A program made the translations under genes and the position numbers. Below, piece after piece: positions 1 to 8,222 of a DNA stretch of 64,000 nt (its first letter is position 1; every line of letters starts with the position of its first letter). Origin of the DNA: Nocardia elegans NBRC 108235 (GTDB lineage: Bacteria; Actinomycetota; Actinomycetes; Mycobacteriales; Mycobacteriaceae); assembly GCF_001612845.1 (NCBI RefSeq), contig NZ_BDBF01000037.1:24119-88118 (forward strand). Direction: 5' to 3'. The notes beneath the pieces are model-generated. The model worked only from the letters and a program-made list of their open reading frames with translations, was not told where the DNA came from and made no database searches.

Positions 1-28
1 GATCACACCACGTCAGTACGCTACGAGC

Positions 29-1048
29 GTGCAACAACGCCTCGTCGATCGTCATCCGGAGGTTCCGGCCGATCAACTCATCGCCCAGATGGTGCCGCCG
101 CCCACGTTCGACGAGGTGAGTTTTGCCTCCTACATTCCCGATCCCAAGGAGCCGAGCCAGGCCGCGGCCGTGCGCGCGGCCGAGGATTTCGCCGCGCGGG
201 TGGGCAAGATTCATGCCGCCGCCGGTAAGAAGTCGCTGTTCGGGAAGAAGAAGCAGGTCGACGGCGCCGGGCTGTATCTCGACGGCGGATTCGGTGTCGG
301 CAAGACGCACCTGCTGGCCTCGATCTTCCATGCCTCCCCGGGTTTGAAGTCGTTCGGCACCTTCGGTGAGGTGACGAATCTCGTGGGCGCCCTGGGCTTC
401 ACGAACGCGGTGGAACGTCTGGGCGGCAACAGCGTGCTGTGCATCGACGAATTCGAACTCGACGATCCGGGCGACACCATGCTGGTGTCGCGGCTGCTCA
501 CCGAACTGACCGCGCGCGGCGTGTCGGTGGCGGCGACCTCGAACACGCTGCCCGATCAGCTCGGTGAGGGCCGGTTCGCCGCCCAGGACTTCCTGCGCGA
601 GATCCGCAAACTGGGTTCGCTGTTCGACACCGTCCGCGTCGACGGCCCCGACTACCGCCACCGCGATCTGCCGCCCGCGCCGGAACCCACCGAACCGGCG
701 TTGCTGTCGGAAAAGGCCGCGGCCACAACGAATTCCACGCTGGACGACTTCGACGCACTGCTCACACACCTGAGCACGCTGCATCCGTCGAAGTACGGTT
801 CGCTGATCGCCGGGGTGTCGGCGGTCTATATCTCGGCGGTGCACACCATCACCGATCAGGCGGTGGCGCTGCGGATGGTGGTGCTGGCCGACCGGCTCTA
901 CGACGCCGGGACGCCGGTCACCGTGTCGGGCGCGCCGCTGGACAAGATCTTCTCCGAGGAGATGCTCGGCGGCGGCTACCGCAAGAAGTATCTGCGCGCG
1001 ATCTCGCGCCTGCTGGCGCTGTCGCGATTCGAGGTCCCGGCGGGCTGA
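29..1048 (+). CDS. zapE: ZapE/AFG1-family AAA+ ATPase
   Basis: An AFG1-like P-loop ATPase; in proteobacteria ZapE acts on the divisome, and in actinobacteria the role is less clear. The Walker A motif GGFGVGKTHLL is at about residues 86-96 and the Walker B motif VLCIDEFELDD at about 136-146. The length of 339 aa is close to the family norm of about 350-375. The GTG at 29 is the first candidate start, but the frame stays open to the left edge and no convincing ribosome binding site precedes it. The real start may therefore lie outside the window. The protein is soluble and presumably cytoplasmic. Confidence 0.88.
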   Translation: MQQRLVDRHPEVPADQLIAQMVPPPTFDEVSFASYIPDPKEPSQAAAVRAAEDFAARVGKIHAAAGKKSLFGKKKQVDGAGLYLDGGFGVGKTHLLASIFHASPGLKSFGTFGEVTNLVGALGFTNAVERLGGNSVLCIDEFELDDPGDTMLVSRLLTELTARGVSVAATSNTLPDQLGEGRFAAQDFLREIRKLGSLFDTVRVDGPDYRHRDLPPAPEPTEPALLSEKAAATTNSTLDDFDALLTHLSTLHPSKYGSLIAGVSAVYISAVHTITDQAVALRMVVLADRLYDAGTPVTVSGAPLDKIFSEEMLGGGYRKKYLRAISRLLALSRFEVPAG

Positions 1049-1129
1049 TCCCGGTTCGTACAGCGTACTGTCGGGAGGCGAATTCTCTACCATGGACGAC
1101 TGTCCAGTTTCCCTCTGAACGGAGCTGAC

Positions 1130-1936
1130 ATGGCCCATCGTTCGATTCGCCTCGCCGCCACCGTCGCCGCCGGCGCTCTCATCGCGGCCGGTCCGGCGCT
1201 GGGTGTCGCGGTTGCCGCCGACCCGCCCCCGGCCCCCTCGTCGGTCTCGGTGCACACCGAAGACCGGTCGCTGCATCTGGCCAGTGTGCAGAACGCGCGC
1301 GATATCGGCGGATACCGCACCACCGACGGCCACGTCGTCGAGACCGGCCTGGTGTTCCGCGCCGCGGGCCTGAGCACATTGTCCGACGCGGATTCCGCCG
1401 CGCTGTCCGCGCGCGGGCTCCGGGTCGTCGACGATCTGCGCACGAGCTACGAACGCGCGCTGGGGCCGGATCGGGTGCCGGTCGGTGCGACGCTGAATAT
1501 TCGTGATGTGATCGGTCAGGCCCCGCCCCAGGTCATGGCCTCGACGCTGAGCGCGGGCAGCGACCTGTATCGCGCGTTCATCACGGCTCCCGGTGCGAGC
1601 GAGGCGTTCGCCGGTGTCCTGCACGACATCGCCGGCAGCGACGGTTCGGTGCTGTTCCACTGCTCGGCCGGTAAGGATCGCACCGGCTGGACCGCGGCGG
1701 TCCTGCTGACGATCCTCGGCGTGGACCGCGAGACCGTGAACTACGACTTCCTGCTGTCGAACTACTACCGCGACGCCGCCGAGGGCGACGCGGCCGACGG
1801 GGTGGTGCAGTCGGCGCTGGATTCCGCCTTCGATCAGGTGGATCAGAGCTACGGCAGTTTCGACAACTATGTGCACGACGGACTGAAGCTGACCGACGGC
1901 GATATCGCGGCGTTGAAGGCGAAACTGCTCGCCTGA
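1130..1936 (+). CDS. Secreted tyrosine/dual-specificity protein phosphatase (MptpB-like)
   Basis: The phosphatase signature HCSAGKDRTGW places the nucleophile at Cys178 and the phosphate-binding arginine at Arg184. The family (Y_phosphatase3) includes M. tuberculosis PtpB, which is exported to the host. Here an N-terminal Sec-type signal is visible: a basic start, a hydrophobic Ala-rich stretch at residues 8-29 and a likely cleavage after VAVAA. The 268 aa length fits the family plus leader. The start codon follows a GGAG-containing stretch. The gene stands alone and converges on the acetyltransferase gene, with a hairpin between them. Substrate (phosphoprotein or phosphoinositide) cannot be told from sequence. 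Confidence 0.9.
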   Translation: MAHRSIRLAATVAAGALIAAGPALGVAVAADPPPAPSSVSVHTEDRSLHLASVQNARDIGGYRTTDGHVVETGLVFRAAGLSTLSDADSAALSARGLRVVDDLRTSYERALGPDRVPVGATLNIRDVIGQAPPQVMASTLSAGSDLYRAFITAPGASEAFAGVLHDIAGSDGSVLFHCSAGKDRTGWTAAVLLTILGVDRETVNYDFLLSNYYRDAAEGDAADGVVQSALDSAFDQVDQSYGSFDNYVHDGLKLTDGDIAALKAKLLA

Positions 1937-1959
1937 CCGGCGGTTTCGACGGGCGGGTC

Positions 1960-1986
1960 GAATCCGGTTGCGGAACAGCCGGATTC
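1960..1986. terminator. Hairpin between convergent genes
   Basis: An 8-bp perfect inverted repeat (GAATCCGG / CCGGATTC) with an 11-base loop lies in the gap between the convergent phosphatase and acetyltransferase genes. There is no T-tract, so it would be a non-canonical bidirectional terminator. Confidence 0.5.
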
Positions 1987-2521
1987 ACACCTTCCGTTGC
2001 ATCACGAAGTCGTGGCATACCTGATTGCCGACGGTGAATGTCTTGGTGCCGACGCGGCGGAAACCGTGCTTGCCGTAGAAGCGCTGGGCCCGCTCGTTGC
2101 GCTGGTTGACACCGAGCCAGACCACCGAATATCCGCCGCGGCGAGCGTAATCCACCACCGCGTCCATCAGGGCGGTCGAGACGCCACTGCCGTGGTGGCC
2201 GGGCATCACGTACATCTTGCTGATCTCGAGCGCGGGGCGGGCCTCGATCATGGCGGCGACCGCGGGATCGACCGGTTCACCGGAGATCAGCATGGTGTAG
2301 CCGACGATCTCGCCGCCGACGACGGCCTTGAGCACGATCCGCTGCGGATCACTCAGATACTCGCCGAACCGTTCGCCGGACAGCACCTCGGTGATGAAGG
2401 TGTCGATGTTCTCCTCGGTCAACTCCGGCGGGCACGCCAGGGGAAACGTCGCCGTGGCGACGTCGCTCAATTCCTCCGCGTCCCAGATTCCGGCGCGGTC
2501 GACGACGACTTGCTCGGTCAT
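1985..2521 (-). CDS. GNAT family N-acetyltransferase
   Basis: A 178-aa Gcn5-related acetyltransferase. The central region reads ISKMYVMPGHHGSGVSTALM, which is the beta4-alpha3 acetyl-CoA pyrophosphate loop (consensus Q/RxxGxG/A, here HHGSGV), followed by WLGVNQRNERAQRFYGKHGF, typical of motif B. Its ATG overlaps the stop of the upstream MFS gene in an ATGA junction, so the two are probably translationally coupled. Substrate unknown; context suggests modification of a small molecule moved by the transporter. Confidence 0.85.
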   Translation of the reverse strand: MTEQVVVDRAGIWDAEELSDVATATFPLACPPELTEENIDTFITEVLSGERFGEYLSDPQRIVLKAVVGGEIVGYTMLISGEPVDPAVAAMIEARPALEISKMYVMPGHHGSGVSTALMDAVVDYARRGGYSVVWLGVNQRNERAQRFYGKHGFRRVGTKTFTVGNQVCHDFVMQRKV

Positions 2522-3756
2522 GGGTCCAGTACAACATGTCCGGAACGGGTCGCCGACAGCTCGCCTGGGGCCGGGCGCGGCCGGAAGAAACGCGCGGTGG
2601 CGATGAGGACGAGGGCGAACAGCAGCGGGATCACGAACCCGGCCCGCAGGCTCGACGCATCGGCGACGGCCCCGACCACGCCGCCACCGATCAGCGTGCC
2701 CGCGTAGTTGAACAGATTGAGCCGGGCGATCACCGCGTCCAGTCCGCGGCCTTCGGTCAGGCGCCCGGCCTCGCTGAAGCACAGCGGTGCGATCACGGGC
2801 AGGCCGAGGCCCGCGATGAGGAATCCGGCCAGTGCCGTCGCCGGCCCGGGCGCGGCCACGACCAGTGCCAGGCCGAGCACGCCGATCCCGGCGGCCACCC
2901 GGACCACCGCCCGCGCGCCGTATCGGCGCACCCACCAGTCGCCGCTGAGCCGGGTGAGCAGCGAGGCGCCCTGGTAGGCGGCCAGCGCCAGGGCCGCCGT
3001 CGCCGACGAGGACAGCAGATCGTCGGTGAGATACAGCGCCGACCAGTTGCCCACCGCCAGATCGATGGCGAACACCAGCGCCATCGCGATTCCCAACGCG
3101 AGATACGCCCGCAGGGCAACGGCCGCAACGGTTTCGGGCGCCCCGCCCGATTCGACGGGCTGGGCCTCGGCCTGGCCGGCGCCGAGCAGTCGCGGCCCGA
3201 ACACCAGGCTCGCCACCGCGACCACCGCGGCGGCGATGGTGACCGCGTACGGCAGTGTGATTCCGACCTTCGCGCAGCCCGAGACGAACAGTGCGCCCAG
3301 AATCGACCCGGCACTCCACGCGGCGTAGAACGACGACAGCACGAACCGCCCGTATCCGTGCTGAATGAACACCGCCTGCATATTCGTGCCCGCGTCGACC
3401 ATGCCGACCGCGACGCCGTAACAACCGAGCGCGATCAGCGCCACCACGATGTTCGGCGCGATCGCGATCGCCAGTCCGGTCACCGCGATCAGCGCGAGCC
3501 CGGCCCGCAGCGCCACCCGGCTCGACCAGTGCACCGCCACCCGCTCGGCCAGTAGACTGCCGCCGGCGGCGAGGCCGGAGATCATCACGACCGCGACCAG
3601 GATGACGGTGTCGGTGAGCCCGAGTCGATCCCGCTGCTGCGGCAGTTCGGTGAGGACGACCGCGAGGAAGAAGCCCTGCAGCGCGAAGGCCACCGAATTG
3701 GCGGTACGGGCGGCCCGCAGCGTGGTCGATACAGGAATGTATCCGCGGTCGAACAT
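2518..3756 (-). CDS. MFS transporter (12-TM type)
   Basis: A 412-aa membrane protein with about twelve hydrophobic Ala/Gly/Val/Leu-rich segments, the major facilitator pattern. It starts MFDRGYIPVSTTLRAARTAN, followed directly by a first membrane span. It is the first gene of a two-gene unit with the acetyltransferase (4-bp overlap). No substrate-defining motif was recognised. The divergent upstream gap of about 270 bp before the CoiA-like gene would hold both promoters. Confidence 0.8.
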   Translation of the reverse strand: MFDRGYIPVSTTLRAARTANSVAFALQGFFLAVVLTELPQQRDRLGLTDTVILVAVVMISGLAAGGSLLAERVAVHWSSRVALRAGLALIAVTGLAIAIAPNIVVALIALGCYGVAVGMVDAGTNMQAVFIQHGYGRFVLSSFYAAWSAGSILGALFVSGCAKVGITLPYAVTIAAAVVAVASLVFGPRLLGAGQAEAQPVESGGAPETVAAVALRAYLALGIAMALVFAIDLAVGNWSALYLTDDLLSSSATAALALAAYQGASLLTRLSGDWWVRRYGARAVVRVAAGIGVLGLALVVAAPGPATALAGFLIAGLGLPVIAPLCFSEAGRLTEGRGLDAVIARLNLFNYAGTLIGGGVVGAVADASSLRAGFVIPLLFALVLIATARFFRPRPAPGELSATRSGHVVLDP

Positions 3757-4024
3757 CTGCGCAGCCTAATGGGTGAGAGCCCGGCGGCGGTAGCGGAGCG
3801 CCCGAGCCTCGCACCCGGCAGGAGAAGTTCCGGCTTCGCAACGTCGCGATTACGCCGCTGTCCGATCGCGGGCGATTCCGCAGTTCACCGGACTCGATGA
3901 TCACGTGGGGCTCCCGGTTGGATAACGAAACCGGTCACGGGGACGTGTAGCCCCCTGGCCCGTGCGGCACTCTGGATACAGCGGGCCGCACGGGCCGCTG
4001 GTGCACGGGTAGGGGAGTGGTCGC

Positions 4025-4966
4025 GTGAGTACGACAGAACGGGCCGAGACGAGGCAGCAGACGACGACGCTGGCTCCCCTGGAGCCGGTGAAACTGCCTG
4101 TGGTGGAGCCGAATCCGCGCGGACATCAGGCGGGTGACCGGTGTCGCGAACCCGGCTGTGGCAACTGTCACTGGGATGTGCAGCGGCTCAAATACTGGTT
4201 GCGCGGCAGGCTGCTGGCGGCGGGCGCCGACGATGCCGAGGTGGACAAGCCGCTGGGTGCGCAGACGCCCGGTCTGCTGTGGCGGCGTGGGAACCGGTTG
4301 TGCGCTATCGAGGTGCGCAGCGCGCCGGTCTCGATCGAGCACGCGCGCAAACGCACGGCCCGGTTGAAGGCGGTGGGCTGTGACGAGGTGTTGTGGCTGT
4401 GCCCGACCGGATATTGGATCGGGCAGATACCGGCGCTGGGCGTGGACGATTTCGCAGCCGCCGGATGTGAGTACCGGGCATTGTCGGGTGGGCTGGTCAT
4501 CGATTCCGACGGTATCCTCAGCCCCAGGGAAACCCCCTGGGAAATAAGGGAATTCATCGATGGCTGGGTCGCGGGCGAGTTGGCCTGCGGCTATCTGGAC
4601 GAGGATACGAGAGGGTGGGCGACGGTGAGCGATTGGGAGGCCCACACCCACGCACAGGCGATGATGATCGCGCAGCAGCGGCAGGAACTGCTCGACCAGC
4701 GCACCGAATTGGCCCTGGCGCGCAGGGCGACTCGCGACAAAGCCAAACAGATGCACAAGATGATGCATCGGCTCGAACGCGCCGAACTCGTCGCCGGGGA
4801 GCTGGACGCGGTCAAACGCCGGCTGTCCGATCGCGACCGGCTCGAGGCCGGTCTGCGGGTACGGATCGCGCGTCAGCGCGAGGCGGTGCTGCATTGGCAG
4901 CTGATGACCTGTTTCGCGATGCTGGTGATCGTGACGTTCATCGTGGCGGGTTTCATGTTGAAGTGA
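4025..4966 (+). CDS. CoiA-like nuclease-fold protein with C-terminal membrane anchor
   Basis: Residues about 49-126 resemble the CoiA/PD-(D/E)XK core: a helix with a lysine, an acidic DDAEVD stretch, then CAIEVRSAPVSIEHARKRTARL and EVLWLCP. CoiA typically has 'IEIQ.S.is...R' and 'viWil' at the same places. The catalytic-type Glu is kept but the Gln of EIQ is Arg here, so activity is uncertain. A Cys cluster (RCREPGCGNCHW, about 39-50) may bind zinc. Residues about 215-285 are charged and coiled-coil-like. The end (LMTCFAMLVIVTFIVAGFML) is a single membrane span, giving a tail-anchored layout. The GTG start follows GGGGAG. It converges with the next gene with only 2 bp between stops. Confidence 0.55.
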   Translation: MSTTERAETRQQTTTLAPLEPVKLPVVEPNPRGHQAGDRCREPGCGNCHWDVQRLKYWLRGRLLAAGADDAEVDKPLGAQTPGLLWRRGNRLCAIEVRSAPVSIEHARKRTARLKAVGCDEVLWLCPTGYWIGQIPALGVDDFAAAGCEYRALSGGLVIDSDGILSPRETPWEIREFIDGWVAGELACGYLDEDTRGWATVSDWEAHTHAQAMMIAQQRQELLDQRTELALARRATRDKAKQMHKMMHRLERAELVAGELDAVKRRLSDRDRLEAGLRVRIARQREAVLHWQLMTCFAMLVIVTFIVAGFMLK

Positions 4967-4968
4967 GG

Positions 4969-6153
4969 TCAGGTCGCGCTCAGCCGGAACGGGGCACGAT
5001 CCCAGCGCCAGCCGTGGCGCAGGGCGAGCGCGATCAGGTCCACCGGTTCCAGGCCGGTCTCGTCGACCAGGCTCCGGAATTCGGCCCAGTGCACGGCGCC
5101 GGTGGCGAGCCGGTTGCGCAGAATGTTCTCCGAACGAGCGGGCACCGTGTGCCGCAACAGATCCGGCTCGCCGAGCCGGCTGCCGGTGAACACGAGCCAT
5201 CCCCAGCCGCGGGCATGCGCGTGCGCGCGGGCCGCCTCGAGCCGCACCCGGTTGGCGTGTAATCCCAACTGCCCCAAGGCGACCACGTCGGCCAATAGCA
5301 CGCGTCCGTCGGTCAGTCGGGCGGCGACGGTGGGACAGTAGGAGTCCGCGACGCCGTCGACGGTGAAGTCGACGGCCACGGGCCGCTCGGTGTAGCTGTC
5401 GACCTGTTCGCCGTCGTCGAGCATGCGCAGCAGCCGGGCTTGCAGAGCGGTGTCGAATGTGGTTTCGCGGCCCAGCTTCTCGGCGAACATGTGGCCGCGG
5501 GCATCGTCGTCGGCGTCGACGGTCGTGATCGGCAGCTCCGGCAGGTCGCCGGGATCGCCGCTCGGCCAATCCACCCGTCGCAGCAGCGGAAGCAGTTGCC
5601 CGGCAGTGGGTTCGGCCGTGCGGGGGCGATCGAGATGCCACCGGCCACGCTGCTGCCAGCCCGCGATGCGCTGGAAGACGAAGCCGGCCACCCGCTTGGC
5701 GTCGATCAGCGAATGCCCGGCCAGCCGCAACTTCAGATACGCCAGATCCTGGGCGGCGATATCGCAATCTCCGACATAGGTTTCGGTGAGCAGCGTCCGG
5801 GTCAGCCGCTGATCGCCCCACCCGACCGGATACTGGTCGGCGAACACGGCCGGATCGGGATGGCCGGTGGCCTGCACACGCCGCAGCAGCTGTCCCGCCG
5901 CTCGGGTGTAGAGCTGGCGAACCCGGTCGCGCGAGAGTTCGAAGCGGGCGCCCAGCAGCGTCAAGGTCTCCGGGCGCACACCGTCGAGCCCGAGCCGCCG
6001 GGTCAGCAGCTCGCCGTCGCGGGGACGTTCCTCGGCTTGAGCCGCGACCATGTCCGCCAGCGTGTCGGCCATCTGCTCGGAGGTGAAGGAGATGCCGTCG
6101 CGCAGGTCGTCGAGCAACCCGGCCTGTATCTCCTCGATCCGGTTGGTCGTCAC
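4969..6153 (-). CDS. Sigma-region-4-like HTH protein with degenerate TnsA-like domain
   Basis: About 394 aa. Near residue 65-90, ARFELSRDRVRQLYTRAAGQ matches the sigma-70 region 4 helix-turn-helix ('F.vsrERVRQIe..Al'). The middle is unassigned. Near the C-terminus, SYCPTVAARLTDGRVLLADV followed by a long helix resembles the TnsA/PD-(D/E)XK core 'Y.PDf.v...dGr...vEvK'. The key acidic and lysine positions read PT, D and V, so the domain is probably catalytically dead. The second of two tandem GTG codons (6153) is preferred because GAAAGG sits 6 bases upstream; 6156 is the alternative. The protein could be a DNA-binding regulator; function unknown. Confidence 0.55.
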   Translation of the reverse strand: MTTNRIEEIQAGLLDDLRDGISFTSEQMADTLADMVAAQAEERPRDGELLTRRLGLDGVRPETLTLLGARFELSRDRVRQLYTRAAGQLLRRVQATGHPDPAVFADQYPVGWGDQRLTRTLLTETYVGDCDIAAQDLAYLKLRLAGHSLIDAKRVAGFVFQRIAGWQQRGRWHLDRPRTAEPTAGQLLPLLRRVDWPSGDPGDLPELPITTVDADDDARGHMFAEKLGRETTFDTALQARLLRMLDDGEQVDSYTERPVAVDFTVDGVADSYCPTVAARLTDGRVLLADVVALGQLGLHANRVRLEAARAHAHARGWGWLVFTGSRLGEPDLLRHTVPARSENILRNRLATGAVHWAEFRSLVDETGLEPVDLIALALRHGWRWDRAPFRLSAT

Positions 6154-6278
6154 CACATGCCTTTCGCTGTCTCGCACGTCCTTTCGAAAGCCTATGCCTT
6201 CGTACGGGTTCCGGGCGCGCGAGCGCGGGCGTGTCCGCCGATATGGTGGCCGATTCAACGGCGAGCCGCTTCGACGGT

Positions 6279-7697
6279 TCAGCGGCGCGCGGGTTCGGTG
6301 AGGCGGCTGTCCCGGCCCGTGTCGGCCGCTGCCGACCCGCCGGCCTCCACGGCGAAGACGGTGATCAGCAGCGCGACCACCCACGCGAGAGTCGAGCCGG
6401 CCGCCAGCCGGTGGACGGCGCCGACGAAGCCCGGCCCGGTCGGCGATCCGGCCATCGCGCCGAATATCGCGACACCGCAGGCGGTTCCGACCTGCCGGGC
6501 GGTATTGGACACTCCCGTCGCCAGGCCGGACCGGTCCGCCGGTGTGGCGCGCACCGTCGCCGCGACCACCGATGTCGTGATGAGGCCGGAGCCGCATCCG
6601 AGCACGGTGAAGCTCAGCAGCAGCCCGCCGCTGCCACCGCGGCCGTCGAGCGTGAGCAGCATCGCCGAACCGCATGCCGCGAGGGCGCAGCCGATCGCGA
6701 TCGCCGGGCGCGGGCCGTACCGGGCGGTCAATCGTCCCGACAGCGGCGCCAGCAGCACCAGCGGCAGGGCCAGCGGGAGCACGCTGACGCCCGCGACGAC
6801 GGGGGAGCGCCCCAGCGTGTCCTGCAGATACAGCATGCCGATGAACAGGATGCCGTTGAAGATCAGGTTCATCATCAGGGCGACGACATTGGGAGCGAGA
6901 AAATCCTTGTGCCGCAACAGGTCCACCGGCAGGAACGGATGAGCGCTGCGCCGGGCCGAGACGTAGGCGCCCGCCAGCGTACACACCGCGACCACCGCCG
7001 CGGTGGCGACGACCGCCGTCCCCGCGTGGTGCCCCGCGGAGATGACGGCGAACACCAGCGCGCCCAGGCCGAGGACGAATCCGGCCAGTCCGAGCACGTC
7101 GATGCGCTCGCCGCGCCGCGGTGGTGCGGCCGGTACCACGATCCGGGCCGCGACGGTCGCCGCGATCGTCAGCGGCACCGCGATCCAGAAGACCGGCCGC
7201 CACCCGAGGCGGTCGACGAGAATTCCGCCGAGCAGCGGTCCGGCCGGCAACGCCAGCGACGACACCGCCGCCCAGGTGCCCAGCGCCTTCGCCTGTTCCG
7301 CCCGATCCGGGAAGACGTCCACGATGACGGCCATGGTGCTGGGCAACAGCAGCGCCCCGCCCACGCCCTGGACCACCCGCGCGGCGATCAGCACCCCGAC
7401 CGACGGAGCCAGTGCACACGCCAGCGAGGCCAGCCCGAAGACCGCGAATCCGCCGAGCAGCATTCGGCGATGCCCGATCCGATCGCCGACGGTTCCCGCC
7501 GCCAGCAGCAGTCCCGCGATCGCGACCACGTACCCGTCCACCACCCACTGCAGCGATGCGACGTCGGTATGCAGGCCGCGCCCGATCGCGGGTAGCGCGA
7601 CATTCACGATGGTCACATCCAGCAACGCCAGAAACATCCCGGCGCACATCACCGTGAGGATGGCGGCCGGGTTGCGAACCTGTGGAGTCGAAGTCAT
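6279..7697 (-). CDS. DHA2-family MFS drug exporter (14-TM)
   Basis: A 472-aa exporter of the EmrB/QacA group. The first span contains LALLDVTIVNVALPAI, the family hallmark (motif D1), and motif A appears as GDRIGHRR between spans 2 and 3. There are about fourteen hydrophobic segments. It likely exports a hydrophobic toxic compound by proton antiport. The ATG at 7697 is preferred over an upstream TTG at 7718. A 16-bp palindrome (7722-7737) lies 25 bp upstream and is repeated 25 bp upstream of the ArsR-like gene at 8223. This argues strongly that this regulator represses the pump. Confidence 0.87.
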   Translation of the reverse strand: MTSTPQVRNPAAILTVMCAGMFLALLDVTIVNVALPAIGRGLHTDVASLQWVVDGYVVAIAGLLLAAGTVGDRIGHRRMLLGGFAVFGLASLACALAPSVGVLIAARVVQGVGGALLLPSTMAVIVDVFPDRAEQAKALGTWAAVSSLALPAGPLLGGILVDRLGWRPVFWIAVPLTIAATVAARIVVPAAPPRRGERIDVLGLAGFVLGLGALVFAVISAGHHAGTAVVATAAVVAVCTLAGAYVSARRSAHPFLPVDLLRHKDFLAPNVVALMMNLIFNGILFIGMLYLQDTLGRSPVVAGVSVLPLALPLVLLAPLSGRLTARYGPRPAIAIGCALAACGSAMLLTLDGRGGSGGLLLSFTVLGCGSGLITTSVVAATVRATPADRSGLATGVSNTARQVGTACGVAIFGAMAGSPTGPGFVGAVHRLAAGSTLAWVVALLITVFAVEAGGSAAADTGRDSRLTEPARR

Positions 7698-7721
7698 ATC
7701 CGCAGTGTCGGTGCGCAACCT

Positions 7722-7737
7722 TTCGGTGTGGACCGAA
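7722..7737. promoter_or_regulatory. Palindromic operator, copy 1 (exporter promoter)
   Basis: TTCGGT-GTGG-ACCGAA: perfect 6-bp arms around a 4-bp spacer, followed by GTGT. The same arms, spacer length and trailing GTGT recur at 8183-8198 in front of the ArsR-like regulator. The distance to the start codon is also the same, 25 bp. Confidence 0.75.
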
Positions 7738-7818
7738 GTGTCGGCGATGAGGCAGCGGGTGAAACGAACGGCGTCCTGCCGCAGCTTCTTTCGCTCCCCG
7801 CCTCTTGATGGCGCGGAG

Positions 7819-8070
7819 TCAGGTCCGGCGGCGGAACCATCGCCGACGCCGGCGACTGCGGCGATACACCACGGCGGTGACCCGTGCGCCCAAGGAATCG
7901 GTCACGTGGAAATACTCGCCACCGAGGTCGGCGGCGGCATAGGCGATCTCATCGATCGAGCCGTGGATATCACCGGCACCGAACGCGCTCAGCGTCATCT
8001 CGACCGTTCCGATCCGATCGAATCCTTCGGCCGGAGGCACATCGAGTTCCTCCGCACGCATACGCACCAC
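7819..8070 (-). CDS. Small hypothetical protein
   Basis: An 83-aa protein with a basic C-terminal tail (RRSRRRRRWFRRR). The middle reads SIDEIAYAAADLGGEYFHVT and then ARVTAVVYR. This helix-strand-strand pattern ('A...GA.yf.v...v.a..Y') is reminiscent of small DUF1471/YbjQ-type folds, but I cannot assign a family. It lies between the exporter and its regulator, on the exporter strand. The start is uncertain because no clear Shine-Dalgarno sequence is present. Confidence 0.45.
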   Translation of the reverse strand: MVRMRAEELDVPPAEGFDRIGTVEMTLSAFGAGDIHGSIDEIAYAAADLGGEYFHVTDSLGARVTAVVYRRSRRRRRWFRRRT

Positions 8071-8182
8071 CCCAATGTCGGCCGAACCGGAACGGTAGTC
8101 AAGGTCGTGGAGCGAGGTCGCCCGCCGATTGCCGGCGGACCGTCCACCGGCTGTCGTCGCGGACGTGCGCGGACGGCCACGA

Positions 8183-8198
8183 TTCGGTGCGTACCGAA
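8183..8198. promoter_or_regulatory. Palindromic operator, copy 2 (regulator promoter)
   Basis: TTCGGT-GCGT-ACCGAA, followed by GTGT. It matches copy 1 at 7722-7737 in both arms and the 3' extension and lies 25 bp before the ATG at 8223. This suggests autoregulation. Confidence 0.75.
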
Positions 8199-8222
8199 GT
8201 GTTGTCGCGGCAGACTCGAGTC

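Noticed and set aside
1985..3904. 639-codon minus-strand ORF
   Set aside because: Only the last 178 codons are real (GNAT). The upstream part is an Arg/Gly-rich shadow antisense-frame extension across the MFS gene in another frame.
3935..5821. 628-codon minus-strand ORF
   Set aside because: Arg/His/Pro-rich composition with no domain; it overlaps the CoiA-like gene and the sigma-like gene, both of which have recognisable motifs.
5440..7595. Long plus-strand ORFs over the sigma-like and exporter genes
   Set aside because: Shadow frames with low-complexity Arg/Gln/Asp content, antisense to genes with clear family signatures.
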